A stretch of 64,000 nucleotides of DNA from an uncultured Saprospiraceae bacterium (lineage in GTDB: Bacteria; Bacteroidota; Bacteroidia; Chitinophagales; Saprospiraceae), in contig CALLMH010000002.1 in assembly GCA_938007965.1 (NCBI GenBank), positions 1-64,000 on the forward strand. Direction: 5' to 3'. Both the position numbers and the translations under genes were made by a program. Below, in pieces: positions 1 to 9,145 of the stretch; position 1 is the first letter of the stretch; each line of letters begins with the position of its first letter. The notes below the pieces were generated by a model. It had not been told where the DNA came from, did no database searches, and saw only the letters and a list, made by a program, of their open reading frames with translations.

Positions 1-1674
1 ACCATTGGCATCTAATTGATCAAATGTCCATACGTATGCTCCGTCAAAAGCAACCTTTATTATAGCTCCATATGCGCTTGGTTGCAAAGTGTATGTCGCT
101 CCTGCTTGGACTGTACTCATAAATACATCACTACTAGCTCCACAATTCACTTCTTCGCACCATACCTCTACTGAACAACCACTACTATTTGTAAAATTCA
201 CTGTATGTCTACACCATCCTGATTGAGCACAATTAGCACCACCTGTTTGTCCAGGTGCATAGTTATTGTCCACTGATGTCGTTCCACAAGAAGCTCCTGC
301 ACAAGTATTCTGTCCTGAGATTGAAGACGACAAAGTGATGCTCTGATTCGCACATATTGACTGGTCTGGTCCTAGATTGACAGATAGGTTACATTGTGCT
401 TCGCAGGTATTTTGTCCTACTGATACAACAAAGAAACCCGTACACGAACTATCTGTAGCATCTGTGGTCGCGTAAACGGTGTAAGTACCTGATGCAAGAC
501 CTGTAAAAGTATTAGTAGAACCCCAAGCACCTCCATTGAATGCATATAGGTAATTACCTCCAGATCCTCCTGAAGCATTAATTGTTACTGTTCCATTAGA
601 TAAAGGATTACTACCGTTACATCCTGCATTGGTTGAAGACGCCGTTACAGTAGGAGCTGTACATGAATTAACACAGTAGTCTGTATTAATATTCCATACT
701 TGATTACATTCACTAGTTATTGTACGTGACTGATCAAACTCAAGATTACTAAAATCCGCTGGTGAGCTTGTAGCTCTAAATATAAAACCAGAAGTAGTAT
801 TATAGTCGATAGATGCTCCACTAGCTATAGTAGTGAGATAGTGTGGATTTGATGAACCCAAACCAGTAGAAAAGAATATATCTACAGGACAAGGTCCATT
901 ATTAATTAAGTCAATATTAGGAAGACAAGAACTCCCACAACTAGTCTGACCAACTGTAACAGTGAAACTCGCTGTACAAGAGGCATCTCCTGCATCAGTA
1001 GTTGCGAATGCAGTATAAGTTCCTGCCGCAAGACCAGAGAATACATTATTAGTTGTCCAATCTCCTCCAGATAATCCATAAAGGTACGAACTACTAGACC
1101 CGCCCGAAGCATTGATCGTGACCGTACCGTTGGCTACTGGTGATGACCCACTACAGCCAGCATTAGTACTTGTAGCGGATACATTTGGCGGAGAACAATT
1201 AGATCCTCCTGAGTTACAGAATGGATCATCCCCCGTCATAACATCTTGGAAGCTTTGATAATTGTTTGGTACCCATTCTGATGCACACATAGGTGAATAA
1301 GTACCATTAAGTACTCTATTAATAATCTGTTGTGCTGATGAACCCGTAGACACGGATACATTATCAGTAAAATACCATATTGCTGACTGAGTAGCCGAAG
1401 TACCATATTGGGCTTGACCTCTCATCGCAGCTGTTACATTTGGGTTTGTGATATCCTCCGGTGTGGTATCAAAAACGTATCCATGACCAGAGGGGCCCGC
1501 TGCCTGTGTATACTCTACACAATAACTCTGATAATTAGCTCCGTTTATCGTAAGAATAGGAGAAGGGCCCGCAGAACCTGTAGCACTTTGACCTTGCAAC
1601 TGCATAACAGAAAAAAAGCACAAGGCTAAAGTCCATGCAAATAGATTAGCCGGAATTTTTGTAAAATTTCTCAT
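1..1674 (-). CDS. Secreted adhesin-like protein with Cys-Gln thioester domain and SprB-like repeats (3' end outside window)
   Basis: The reading frame is open from the ATG at 1674 to the window edge (558 codons visible, C-terminus missing). Residues 1-29 are a signal peptide. Residues about 44-140 look like a TQXA-type thioester domain: a Tyr-Cys pair (Cys52) followed by Thr-Gln-Ser-Ala-Ile-Trp (Gln96), the arrangement that forms an internal Cys-Gln thioester in Gram-positive surface adhesins. Two repeats of about 85 residues follow (about 161-245 and 338-422). Both contain the Asn-Ala-Gly-Cys and Gly-Thr-Val-Thr-Ile-Asn-Ala-Ser-Gly-Gly signatures of SprB/PKD-like repeats in gliding-type Bacteroidota adhesins. 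Many cysteines suggest disulfides outside the cell. A T9SS sorting tail is expected beyond the edge but cannot be seen. It lies 26 bases after the gene at 1701-2525, so the two may be cotranscribed. Confidence 0.8.
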   Translation of the reverse strand, partial: MRNFTKIPANLFAWTLALCFFSVMQLQGQSATGSAGPSPILTINGANYQSYCVEYTQAAGPSGHGYVFDTTPEDITNPNVTAAMRGQAQYGTSATQSAIWYFTDNVSVSTGSSAQQIINRVLNGTYSPMCASEWVPNNYQSFQDVMTGDDPFCNSGGSNCSPPNVSATSTNAGCSGSSPVANGTVTINASGGSSSSYLYGLSGGDWTTNNVFSGLAAGTYTAFATTDAGDASCTASFTVTVGQTSCGSSCLPNIDLINNGPCPVDIFFSTGLGSSNPHYLTTIASGASIDYNTTSGFIFRATSSPADFSNLEFDQSRTITSECNQVWNINTDYCVNSCTAPTVTASSTNAGCNGSNPLSNGTVTINASGGSGGNYLYAFNGGAWGSTNTFTGLASGTYTVYATTDATDSSCTGFFVVSVGQNTCEAQCNLSVNLGPDQSICANQSITLSSSISGQNTCAGASCGTTSVDNNYAPGQTGGANCAQSGWCRHTVNFTNSSGCSVEVWCEEVNCGASSDVFMSTVQAGATYTLQPSAYGAIIKVAFDGAYVWTFDQLDANG

Positions 1675-1700
1675 TAAAGTGGTGTTAATTTTAGAATAAA

Positions 1701-2525
1701 TCATTTAAGGGAAGGATTAGAAAGGTTAAGAATAAATGAATAACCATTTCTACTTGAATTTCTTTTCTCAAAACCGACTTGGCCATTTTGAAAAGACATA
1801 TTATCTGAATTTGAAGTTATCTTAACTCCATTTGTAATTATTCCATTAGTAGTAGATTTCGCTTTTGCATCCCAAACTTTGATGTCAAAAGGAAAAGTAG
1901 AATCGTCTATTGTATTATTTAAATTGAAAATCATATCTCCAGCGTCATTCAAGACAACTTCTAGATCAACGCCATTATAAATATTAGTATAGACTATTGA
2001 TTTGTATATGTTTACATCAATAACATCCGACTGAAGAAATTCAACTGTTGCTTCATCGTAAACGTCTCTAACGTTTAACGTTTTTGATTCAACTAGGTCT
2101 TGACCCTTAGGCAGTACACTATTTACATCTTTAAACAGTAAAAAAGTACTTACTTCTTCAATGCCTTTGTTAGGATCAGCCTTTTTCAGGATTTCTATTC
2201 TATCAGGCCTTAAGATTACCTCTATCCCATTTTGGACGTTCTTTATAAGCTCATATCTGCCTTGTACAGCTTCATGGACGAAGAACTTAGAATAATCGTT
2301 AGCTTGAATATCGTAGGCTGATGGGCCTGATTGATTGATTGACAGATGATCTGTCTCATGAATAAACTTCCCCTCTGCTGAAAGAGATGAAATTGAATTG
2401 GGTACTGAATCAGTAAAACTGAAAGATAATAGTACGATGAATGCTCCGAGTAATGCTTTTGAATTAGCAATTGAGCTTGTCAATGACATATTGATGCCAC
2501 TGACAACGTTGTTAAAGTTACGCAT
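1701..2525 (-). CDS. Exported hypothetical protein, DUF7948-like
   Basis: 274 residues. A hydrophobic segment at about 24-40 follows a short polar N-terminus and probably acts as a signal anchor or signal peptide; Met13 is an alternative start. The body is rich in beta-strand-like, Asn/Asp-rich sequence and contains a pattern (Tyr-Asn-Gly-Val-Asp-Leu-Glu-Val-Val) resembling the domain found at the N-terminus of large Bacteroidota secreted proteins with SBBP repeats. That match is weak. The gene precedes the thioester adhesin by 26 bases on the same strand, and both proteins begin Met-Arg-Asn-Phe. A role together with the adhesin at the cell surface is inference. Confidence 0.6.
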   Translation of the reverse strand: MRNFNNVVSGINMSLTSSIANSKALLGAFIVLLSFSFTDSVPNSISSLSAEGKFIHETDHLSINQSGPSAYDIQANDYSKFFVHEAVQGRYELIKNVQNGIEVILRPDRIEILKKADPNKGIEEVSTFLLFKDVNSVLPKGQDLVESKTLNVRDVYDEATVEFLQSDVIDVNIYKSIVYTNIYNGVDLEVVLNDAGDMIFNLNNTIDDSTFPFDIKVWDAKAKSTTNGIITNGVKITSNSDNMSFQNGQVGFEKRNSSRNGYSFILNLSNPSLK

Positions 2526-3104
2526 GTGTATAAAGTTTTGGTATAAACTATGTTTCCGTTATATTATAGTGACTGTGAGAAATCTCATTTGTCACATATT
2601 CAAAAAGCTAAATAAAATGATAATACAAAAGATGGTTACACACGGAAGAATTAAGCATAAGGTTGCTCAATAAAACTAGGATTCCTGGTAAAGAATCCAA
2701 TAAATGCAGGGGTGTCTTGAATATTCTCATTGTATCTCAGTTGTAAGATTTATGTTCTTTTACATAGATCAAATTAGACTGAGCTTCTATCAAAAACAAA
2801 TGTAAGGGATAACAATAACTAAATAAGCGAAAAGTATACATTATGACAAGTAGTTGTCAAAAATACAGGTCGATAAACAATATCAAATGATAAAAATGTC
2901 ATTCTGCTTTAATTTATCCTTCGTATTACACCGATTATAAATAAAATCACTCTCGCAAATAAATTCTGAATTCAAAGTCCATTTATAAAAAGTATTTCGT
3001 AATAGTTCGTCGATAAAATGATATCTATCATAGAGTTATTGGAATGAATCAACTATAAAATCAATATAATTGTATAAAATATTAACAAAATATTATTGAG
3101 AAAA
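2526..3104. other. Intergenic, no gene seen
   Basis: About 580 bases of AT-rich DNA between divergent genes. No convincing coding sequence, hairpin terminator or repeat was found. The open frame at 2398-2673 mostly overlaps the gene on the other strand and looks accidental. Promoters for both flanking genes should lie here, but no clear TAnnTTTG box was placed. Confidence 0.5.
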
Positions 3105-3353
3105 ATGAAAAATAAATATAAAATCACAGGATTTACTAGGTTGTTAATATTCCTAATATTGTTAACCCCCATCGCATATATCGGCGCTAACTATTATCAA
3201 GGAGAGGATGGAATTGAAAAAATAAAAATCCTACTAGGTAGAACGCAAGATATAGATACAGAAATATCTAAGAAAAAACAAGAGATCAAAAAGTTAGAAG
3301 AGAAACTTCAAAAAAGCAAAGAAGAATTATCTAAACTGGAAAATAAAGAATAA
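3105..3353 (+). CDS. Small membrane protein with C-terminal coiled coil
   Basis: 82 residues from the ATG at 3105; a TTG three codons upstream is less likely. Residues about 12-30 form one membrane-spanning helix. The last 35 residues are a Lys/Glu-rich heptad-like coiled coil. This layout resembles FtsB/FtsL-like or tail-type small membrane proteins, but no family is recognised. It converges with the hydrolase gene, whose stop lies 17 bases away on the other strand. Confidence 0.55.
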   Translation: MKNKYKITGFTRLLIFLILLTPIAYIGANYYQGEDGIEKIKILLGRTQDIDTEISKKKQEIKKLEEKLQKSKEELSKLENKE

Positions 3354-3370
3354 ATAAAAGTTGAGTTTAC

Positions 3371-4369
3371 CTATCTTATAGTTGGAGACAATCCTAATAT
3401 TTCTTCCGCAAAATCATATGATCTCTCGATAACATGATCTAAATCCTCTGAAAAAACATAAGAAGAAATTACGTGTCGTCCAGCGTTAGGGAAAGCCTCC
3501 TTTCGCTTAGAACCTGAGGGGGTATTTATCTGATCATAGAAATCTAACATTCTAGGGACAGATACGACATTATCTTGAAGCTCTTCACTCTTATAATAAT
3601 ATCCAAGATAAATAGGAATATCTATCTTAGAAAATGTCTTCTCATTCATCTCCTGATCAATTAGCCATTTTAAAGCGACGATCCCATCAATATGATAACA
3701 TGGGTTCCAAAACTTCTTCGCTGTCTCGCTGTAGGATATCCTATTATACTCTCCTCCCATCACTAATTTGAGCAATTGTCTACCCCACGGCCCGACAATG
3801 ATATCAGAACTACTATCATACAGATCAATATTAGGTGAATACATGAACATACTATGGATCGATGCATCAGAGGGTGCCAGTATTGCTCCAAGCGTACCGC
3901 CTGTAGAGCATGTGATCAAAATAACTTTATCCCCAATCAATCGACCAATAGCAATGGCTTCTTTAGCAGAATTGACTAAGTCTTCTGGTAACAAACCTTT
4001 GAAAGTACCATCTGATTCAATCCCGTGATCGTATAATCTAGCCAAGTACAGATTCGCACCATAACGGGCTGCAAACTTGGAATGAAGCGGTGCTCCTTCT
4101 TCATGACTCGCTGAAAATCCATGAAGATACACCACTGCATATTCAGTTTTTTTTATTGAATCGGCCCAGACAATTTTTGCCTCATTTCCAGGTTTTATAT
4201 TTGGGATCTCAGACTCTTTGTCATATATGTATGCATCCAAACTCTGCAACGGGATATCGTAGGTGATCGGGGTTCTGTCTATCTCTTCAAACTGAACTCG
4301 TGGACCAATAAAAAAGATAATTATTGCTGAAATAAAAAAAAATCCAACCCATTTGAATATTGCACGCAC
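3371..4369 (-). CDS. Membrane-anchored alpha/beta hydrolase
   Basis: 332 residues. Residues 5-22 form an N-terminal membrane anchor. The fold is indicated by the oxyanion motif His83-Gly84 after a hydrophobic strand, and by a nucleophile elbow Thr-Cys-Ser155-Thr-Gly-Gly. The first Gly of the usual GxSxG is replaced by Thr153. His299 in Gly-Arg-His-Val is the likely catalytic histidine and Asp266 a candidate acid. It probably acts as an esterase, lipase or thioesterase on the outer face of the inner membrane or in the periplasm. The substrate is unknown. The gene is transcribed away from feoAB. Confidence 0.75.
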   Translation of the reverse strand: MRAIFKWVGFFFISAIIIFFIGPRVQFEEIDRTPITYDIPLQSLDAYIYDKESEIPNIKPGNEAKIVWADSIKKTEYAVVYLHGFSASHEEGAPLHSKFAARYGANLYLARLYDHGIESDGTFKGLLPEDLVNSAKEAIAIGRLIGDKVILITCSTGGTLGAILAPSDASIHSMFMYSPNIDLYDSSSDIIVGPWGRQLLKLVMGGEYNRISYSETAKKFWNPCYHIDGIVALKWLIDQEMNEKTFSKIDIPIYLGYYYKSEELQDNVVSVPRMLDFYDQINTPSGSKRKEAFPNAGRHVISSYVFSEDLDHVIERSYDFAEEILGLSPTIR

Positions 4370-4507
4370 GACTGATGATTTTGTTAGTTGACAAAATGTG
4401 ATGGCTCAAGGTAGAAATATTTTGATAGCTGGGAAAATAAGTCTAACTATAAATCATAGACTTATCGTATACTTAAAGCGCAATAAAATAAACAAAACAC
4501 AATCCTC

Positions 4508-4535
4508 TTGAATCTATTGAAAAGATATATATTTG
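4508..4535 (+). promoter_or_regulatory. Candidate promoter of feoAB
   Basis: TTG at 4508-4510, 17 bases, then TATATTTG at 4528-4535, matching the Bacteroidota -33/-7 pattern (TTTG, TAnnTTTG). It lies about 50 bases upstream of the feoA start. No Fur-like box was recognised. Confidence 0.4.
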
Positions 4536-4587
4536 CTATCTTTAATTGGTCTAAATAGGGGCTCAATATTCCACCAAATAATTTATC

Positions 4588-4890
4588 ATGTCAGAAACTA
4601 AGGACAAAAGTAAATCACCAACGAACCCAATCTGCATTGCTAGTTTGAGTAGAAGTAAGATGCGGAATAAAAAATCTGTACTTGATCTTAAAATTGGTGA
4701 AATTGGATATGTAAAATCATTTGACAACTTAGATTGTGCCTGTAAACTCCTTACACTTGGCTTATTACCGAAATCTAAAGTTACCGTGGTAAGAAAATCT
4801 CCCCTCGGAGATGCATTATACTTACAACTAGATGGCCATAAAATAGCAATCAGAAATAATGAAGGAGCAGCAATAATCATTGAAGAATAA
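4588..4890 (+). CDS. feoA: FeoA family ferrous iron transport protein
   Basis: 100 residues. Residues about 30-100 form the SH3-like FeoA domain, with a Leu-Lys-Ile-Gly-Glu core followed by Leu-Gly-Leu-Leu-Pro and a C-terminal Ile-Ala-Ile-Arg strand. The first 28 residues are a polar, Ser/Lys-rich extension not typical of the family. FeoA is a cytoplasmic partner needed for FeoB-driven Fe(II) uptake. The stop lies 7 bases before the feoB ATG, so the pair should be cotranscribed and translationally coupled. Confidence 0.88.
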   Translation: MSETKDKSKSPTNPICIASLSRSKMRNKKSVLDLKIGEIGYVKSFDNLDCACKLLTLGLLPKSKVTVVRKSPLGDALYLQLDGHKIAIRNNEGAAIIIEE

Positions 4891-4897
4891 AAATCAG

Positions 4898-7033
4898 ATG
4901 TCCCTAGAAACTAATAATTTCACAATCACATTAGTCGGAAATCCTAATAGTGGTAAATCAAGCCTTTTCAATATTTTGACCGGTTTGAGGCAGTCAGTAT
5001 CCAACTTCCCTGGAGTCACCGTAGATAAAAAAATAGGATTAATATCTCTGAATGATGGCAGACAAGTATCATTAATAGATCTACCTGGATTATATAGTCT
5101 ACATCCAAACTCTAGTGATGAAAAAGTTGTGGTAAATATACTAACCAACGAAAGTGATACTGACTATCCTGACCTTGTAATATATGTAGCGGATGCATCC
5201 AACTTAGAAAGACACTTGCTACTGGCCACTCAGATTATAGATTTGAAGATCCCAATGATTTTTGCGATCAATATGATTGATATAATTGAAGATAAAAATC
5301 AAAAAATCAACGTAGAGACTTTGGTGAAATACCTTCAAATACCCGTAGTGTCTATCTCTAGTAGAAAAGAAATAGGTATAGAAACACTAAAAGAGAAAAT
5401 AGAAAATTTCAGTCCTCAAAGCGCATCTTCTTATATCAGAAAAAATAGTATCTACGATATCCCTGATACACTAACTAATAGTATAAGTGACATACAATCA
5501 AGGCTAGGAAATACCAACAAATACCAAACTAAGATCCTCCTCCATCATCATAGCTGGCTATCGCATCTGTCCGATAAAAGCAGAGACTCGATAGAAGAAA
5601 TGGCAGTTGCTACTAAGTTTGATGATATCAAGAATCAGTTAGATGAAACGATGTCTCGGTATTCTAGTTTTGGGGCTATATCGAGAAAAACTGTAGTCAC
5701 TAACGGTCTATATCCCCAGACTAGAACTGATATCATTGATAATGTAATCACTCATAGATTCTGGGGTCCAATTATATTTTTTGGAATCTTGTTTTTTATG
5801 TTCCAAGCTATATATGCATGGTCAGAAGCTCCGATGGATCTGATTGATGGATTTTTCTCATTTGCAGGAGGTACTGTAAGAGATTTAATGCCAGCCGCCT
5901 GGTATACCGATCTCTTAGTAGACGGAATTATAGCTGGTCTCGGGGGGATTATTATTTTCGTACCCCAGATTACTATCCTCTTTCTACTGATAGCGATTCT
6001 AGAAGAAACAGGATATATGTCTCGGGCTGTATTTATGTTCGACGGAATCATGCAGAAATTTGGCTTAAATGGTCGTAGTATTGTCTCACTTGTCTCTTCA
6101 GGAGCATGTGCTATCCCAGCCATAATGGCTACTCGTACAATAAGTAGCTGGAAAGAACGACTCAATACGATCATGGTATCACCTCTGATTAGCTGTAGTG
6201 CGAGGATTCCCGTATATGCAGTGCTAGTAGGCTTTGTCGTTCCTGATATGACAATTCTAGGATTATTTAATGCGCAAGGCCTTGTATTTATGGGCTTGTA
6301 TCTGCTTGGTATTGTTGCCACATTAGCGGCTGCATTAGTCTTCAAAACTGTACTAGATGTAAAAAATGATAATTCATTTTTGATGATCGAGTTGCCTCAA
6401 TACAAAAGACCGATATGGAAAAATGCTTTCCTCACCGTCAAAGAAAAAGTGACTACATTCATCATGGAGGCAGGAAGAGTAATCTTGGTTATATCCGTAC
6501 TACTATGGTTTTTAGCGAGTTACGGCCCCAGTACTGCAATAGATAATGCTAACACAGAAGCAAGAAGCTATATAGAATCTAATCAGCTCTCAGAGATTGA
6601 TGCGGAGAATTATATGGCTAGTAAAAAAATAGAAGCTTCATATGCTGGTCATCTTGGAAAATTCATCGAACCAGCCATCAAACCACTTGGTTTTGATTGG
6701 AAAATTGGGATCGCACTGCTTACGTCATTTGCAGCTAGGGAGGTTTTCGTAGGTACTATGGCGACCATCTACTCCGTAGGATCAGCTGATGATGAAGCAT
6801 CTGTCCGTGAAAAAATGGCCGCTGAGATAAATCCACAATCTGGAGCAAAAGTATATAGCTCGGCAACCGCTTTATCACTTCTCATTTTCTACGTATTTGC
6901 TATGCAGTGTATGAGTACTCTTGCAGTCGTACGAAGAGAAACAAAGAGCTGGAAGTGGCCAATCATTCAGTTTCTCTATATGGGTGCTCTTGCATATTTT
7001 GGAAGTTTAATTACATATCAAATCATGAGCTAA
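4898..7033 (+). CDS. feoB: Ferrous iron transporter FeoB
   Basis: 711 residues from the ATG at 4898; a TTG at 4880 overlapping feoA is less likely. The N-terminal G domain shows G1 Gly-Asn-Pro-Asn-Ser-Gly-Lys-Ser-Ser, G3 Asp-Leu-Pro-Gly and G4 Asn-Met-Ile-Asp. The membrane part carries the two Gate regions with the conserved Gly-Ala-Cys-Ala-Ile-Pro-Ala and Ser-Cys-Ser-Ala-Arg-Ile-Pro cores, and a late Met-Gln-Cys-Met-Ser-Thr helix. It imports Fe(II) across the inner membrane, powered or gated by GTP. No feoC follows, which is usual outside the gamma-proteobacteria. Confidence 0.95.
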   Translation: MSLETNNFTITLVGNPNSGKSSLFNILTGLRQSVSNFPGVTVDKKIGLISLNDGRQVSLIDLPGLYSLHPNSSDEKVVVNILTNESDTDYPDLVIYVADASNLERHLLLATQIIDLKIPMIFAINMIDIIEDKNQKINVETLVKYLQIPVVSISSRKEIGIETLKEKIENFSPQSASSYIRKNSIYDIPDTLTNSISDIQSRLGNTNKYQTKILLHHHSWLSHLSDKSRDSIEEMAVATKFDDIKNQLDETMSRYSSFGAISRKTVVTNGLYPQTRTDIIDNVITHRFWGPIIFFGILFFMFQAIYAWSEAPMDLIDGFFSFAGGTVRDLMPAAWYTDLLVDGIIAGLGGIIIFVPQITILFLLIAILEETGYMSRAVFMFDGIMQKFGLNGRSIVSLVSSGACAIPAIMATRTISSWKERLNTIMVSPLISCSARIPVYAVLVGFVVPDMTILGLFNAQGLVFMGLYLLGIVATLAAALVFKTVLDVKNDNSFLMIELPQYKRPIWKNAFLTVKEKVTTFIMEAGRVILVISVLLWFLASYGPSTAIDNANTEARSYIESNQLSEIDAENYMASKKIEASYAGHLGKFIEPAIKPLGFDWKIGIALLTSFAAREVFVGTMATIYSVGSADDEASVREKMAAEINPQSGAKVYSSATALSLLIFYVFAMQCMSTLAVVRRETKSWKWPIIQFLYMGALAYFGSLITYQIMS

Positions 7034-7075
7034 TCTTAAAGTTGAGCATTAGCATGTTATTTTCTTCTCGCATAT

Positions 7076-7098
7076 AAAAAGGCTCCTAAGGACTTTTT
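7076..7098 (+). terminator. Candidate feoB terminator
   Basis: Short hairpin with arms AAAAAG and CTTTTT enclosing TCC/GGA, running into a T-rich stretch about 45 bases after the feoB stop. The stem has a two-base bulge, so it is only moderately convincing. Confidence 0.4.
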
Positions 7099-7485
7099 AT
7101 TTTCAACCTTTTTAGTGCTTATATTTTAGCATATACTGATATGTGGTCCACATTATTAAAAAATAACGGCTGTATAACGCGTAGAATTTAATCAAAATCT
7201 GTGATTTTGATGCTTTAGATATTGAATTTTAATTCAATACGTATATAATAATATCCTTTCATATTGATTTTATTTGATTGATTCTCAGCATTTTTTGGTC
7301 TTATTTGTTAAAAAATGAACGATTTTGTTAACATATTGCAGAATATCAAATGTGTTTACATGAAATTGTAATTTCTATCTCGCTAATCTAAGAAGTCAAT
7401 AATAACACACAGTAAGATTAAAAATTCACATCTCGAATATATGATCTTTGAAAAAATTTTCTAATCGAACAATAATGGGTTTAGA
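7099..7485. other. Intergenic, no gene seen
   Basis: About 390 bases of very AT-rich sequence between the feoB terminator and a dispersed repeat. No gene, repeat or hairpin beyond chance was recognised. Confidence 0.5.
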
Positions 7486-7905
7486 TAGGGATATTCAGTA
7501 GATCTGAATATCCTTATTTATATAGCCCTTCACTCCGCTTACTGCTGAATGAATACCCCGTTTAGGCTTGATTTTACGTAAATAAGAGGTAATAAATTTC
7601 AACCTAAACTTCCACTCGCCGTTCGGGCTTTCATTTTTGGCTTGACCCAAAAACGAAACAAAAAACGAGTGTTTGCTAAACAAGCCATCTCTTATATCAA
7701 GACTTTACCTGACTTTTAACGCTATTGGGATCACATTTTGGCTAAACTTGCAAAACTCGCTTACGCTCAGACAGTTGCAAGCTCTTAACGCCAAAATGAA
7801 ATCCAAATACCTAAGCCAGCTAAGGTCGATTTAATTTCTGTCACAAATTAATGATCCATGTAAGTGATATAATTCTAATATTGTCCTAACTTCTGAATAA
7901 CCCTA
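7486..7905 (-). repeat. Dispersed non-coding repeat, copy A
   Basis: The reverse complement of this stretch matches 26067-26384 nearly base for base at both ends. Copy A has about 100 extra bases in the middle (about 7630-7735). One end is a 10-bp-stem palindrome (7489-7498 with 7504-7513). An inner stretch near 7745-7790 can fold as a hairpin between CTTGCAA and TTGCAAG. Short open frames inside both copies encode the same peptide tail, but this follows from the DNA identity and is not evidence of coding. Confidence 0.8.
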
Positions 7906-7993
7906 CTTAGTTCTTACAAAGCCCACTTTAACCTGTGTCTGCAAAAATGAAAAGTTCTTTAGCAAACAAAGTGCTTATTACTATTGGAGAGCT

Positions 7994-9082
7994 CTAAATC
8001 AGATCTTCCAATCTAGTGCTTCTATCGATTAATATATGATCCAATATGACCATGGAAGCCATAGATTCTACGATGGGTACAGCTCTAGGTACTACGCAAG
8101 GGTCATGTCTTCCTTTTCCAGTGACGATGGTGGCATTCCCTTCTTTATCTACAGAATCTTGAGCGGATATGATGGTCGCCACAGGCTTGAATGCCACATT
8201 AAATGTAATATCCATACCATTGCTTATACCTCCTTGGATTCCTCCGGAATAGTTGGTCTTAGTCGTGATTTGTCCATCCACATTCTCGAAGGCATCATTA
8301 TGTTCTGACCCTTTCATAGTGATGGCATCGAATCCTGATCCTATTTCGAATCCTTTGACGGCGTTGATACTTAGCATCGCTTTGCCTAGTTCTGCATGTA
8401 GTTTATCAAATACAGGTGCACCAATACCTACGGGCATTCCCGAAATATTACAACGTATGGCACCACCGATTGTATCTCCTTCTTTTTTCGTTTTGGTGAT
8501 GAGGTCTATCATCTGATCGGCTGTCTGTGGGTGCGGGCAGCGGATGATATTATCGTCAATTTTTGAGTAGTCGACTTCAATACTAGAATCCAATTTTATA
8601 TTACCTACCTGATTTACATAGGCATTGATTTTGATTCCCATTTGCGTGAGCACCTGAGTAGCCAGTGCGCCAGCGATTACTCTTGCTGCGGTTTCTCGGG
8701 CACTAGATCTACCACCACCACGGTAATCCCTTATTCCATATTTTTTGCTGTAGGTATAGTCTGCATGGCTCGGACGATACTTGTCCATGATGTGGCTATA
8801 ATCTTTGGATCGTTGATCTTGATTTCTGATAAATATAGCTAGAGGTGTGCCCGTAGTTTTACCTTCAAACACTCCGGATAAAATTTCAAATTCTTCATTC
8901 TCATGTCTTTGAGTGACGATCTTTGATTGTCCAGGTTTTCTTCTTTGGAGTTCTGCAAATATATGATCTTCATCTAACTCCAACCCTGATGGACATCCAT
9001 CTATGACGACTCCGATTCCTTTGCCGTGAGACTCACCGAATGTGGTGATTTTGTATAGTGTTCCAAATGTATTGCCCGCCAT
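7994..9082 (-). CDS. aroC: Chorismate synthase
   Basis: 362 residues, the usual family length. The N-terminus has the Phe-Gly-Glu-Ser-His-Gly motif. The middle has Arg-Pro-Ser-His-Ala-Asp and [10 protein letters not shown]. The C-terminus has His-Asp-Pro-Cys-Val-Val-Pro-Arg-Ala. These residues bind FMN and the substrate 5-enolpyruvylshikimate 3-phosphate. It catalyses the last step of the shikimate pathway in the cytoplasm. It is followed on the plus-strand side by lpxB in the same orientation, 63 bases away, but the two functions are unrelated. Confidence 0.97.
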   Translation of the reverse strand: MAGNTFGTLYKITTFGESHGKGIGVVIDGCPSGLELDEDHIFAELQRRKPGQSKIVTQRHENEEFEILSGVFEGKTTGTPLAIFIRNQDQRSKDYSHIMDKYRPSHADYTYSKKYGIRDYRGGGRSSARETAARVIAGALATQVLTQMGIKINAYVNQVGNIKLDSSIEVDYSKIDDNIIRCPHPQTADQMIDLITKTKKEGDTIGGAIRCNISGMPVGIGAPVFDKLHAELGKAMLSINAVKGFEIGSGFDAITMKGSEHNDAFENVDGQITTKTNYSGGIQGGISNGMDITFNVAFKPVATIISAQDSVDKEGNATIVTGKGRHDPCVVPRAVPIVESMASMVILDHILIDRSTRLEDLI

Positions 9083-9145
9083 ATATTGTTGTATTTGTAA
9101 TTCTAAACGTAAAGTTAGCTAAGAAAACGAGAAATTAGAATCGTC

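Noticed and set aside
2398..2673. 91-codon open frame on the plus strand
   Set aside because: Its first half is antisense to the exported protein gene and the rest is AT-rich intergenic DNA.
7495..7683. Open frame in repeat copy A with a peptide tail shared with 26166-26375
   Set aside because: The shared tail follows from DNA identity of the repeat, the upstream parts differ, and the DNA is a palindrome-bearing non-coding element.
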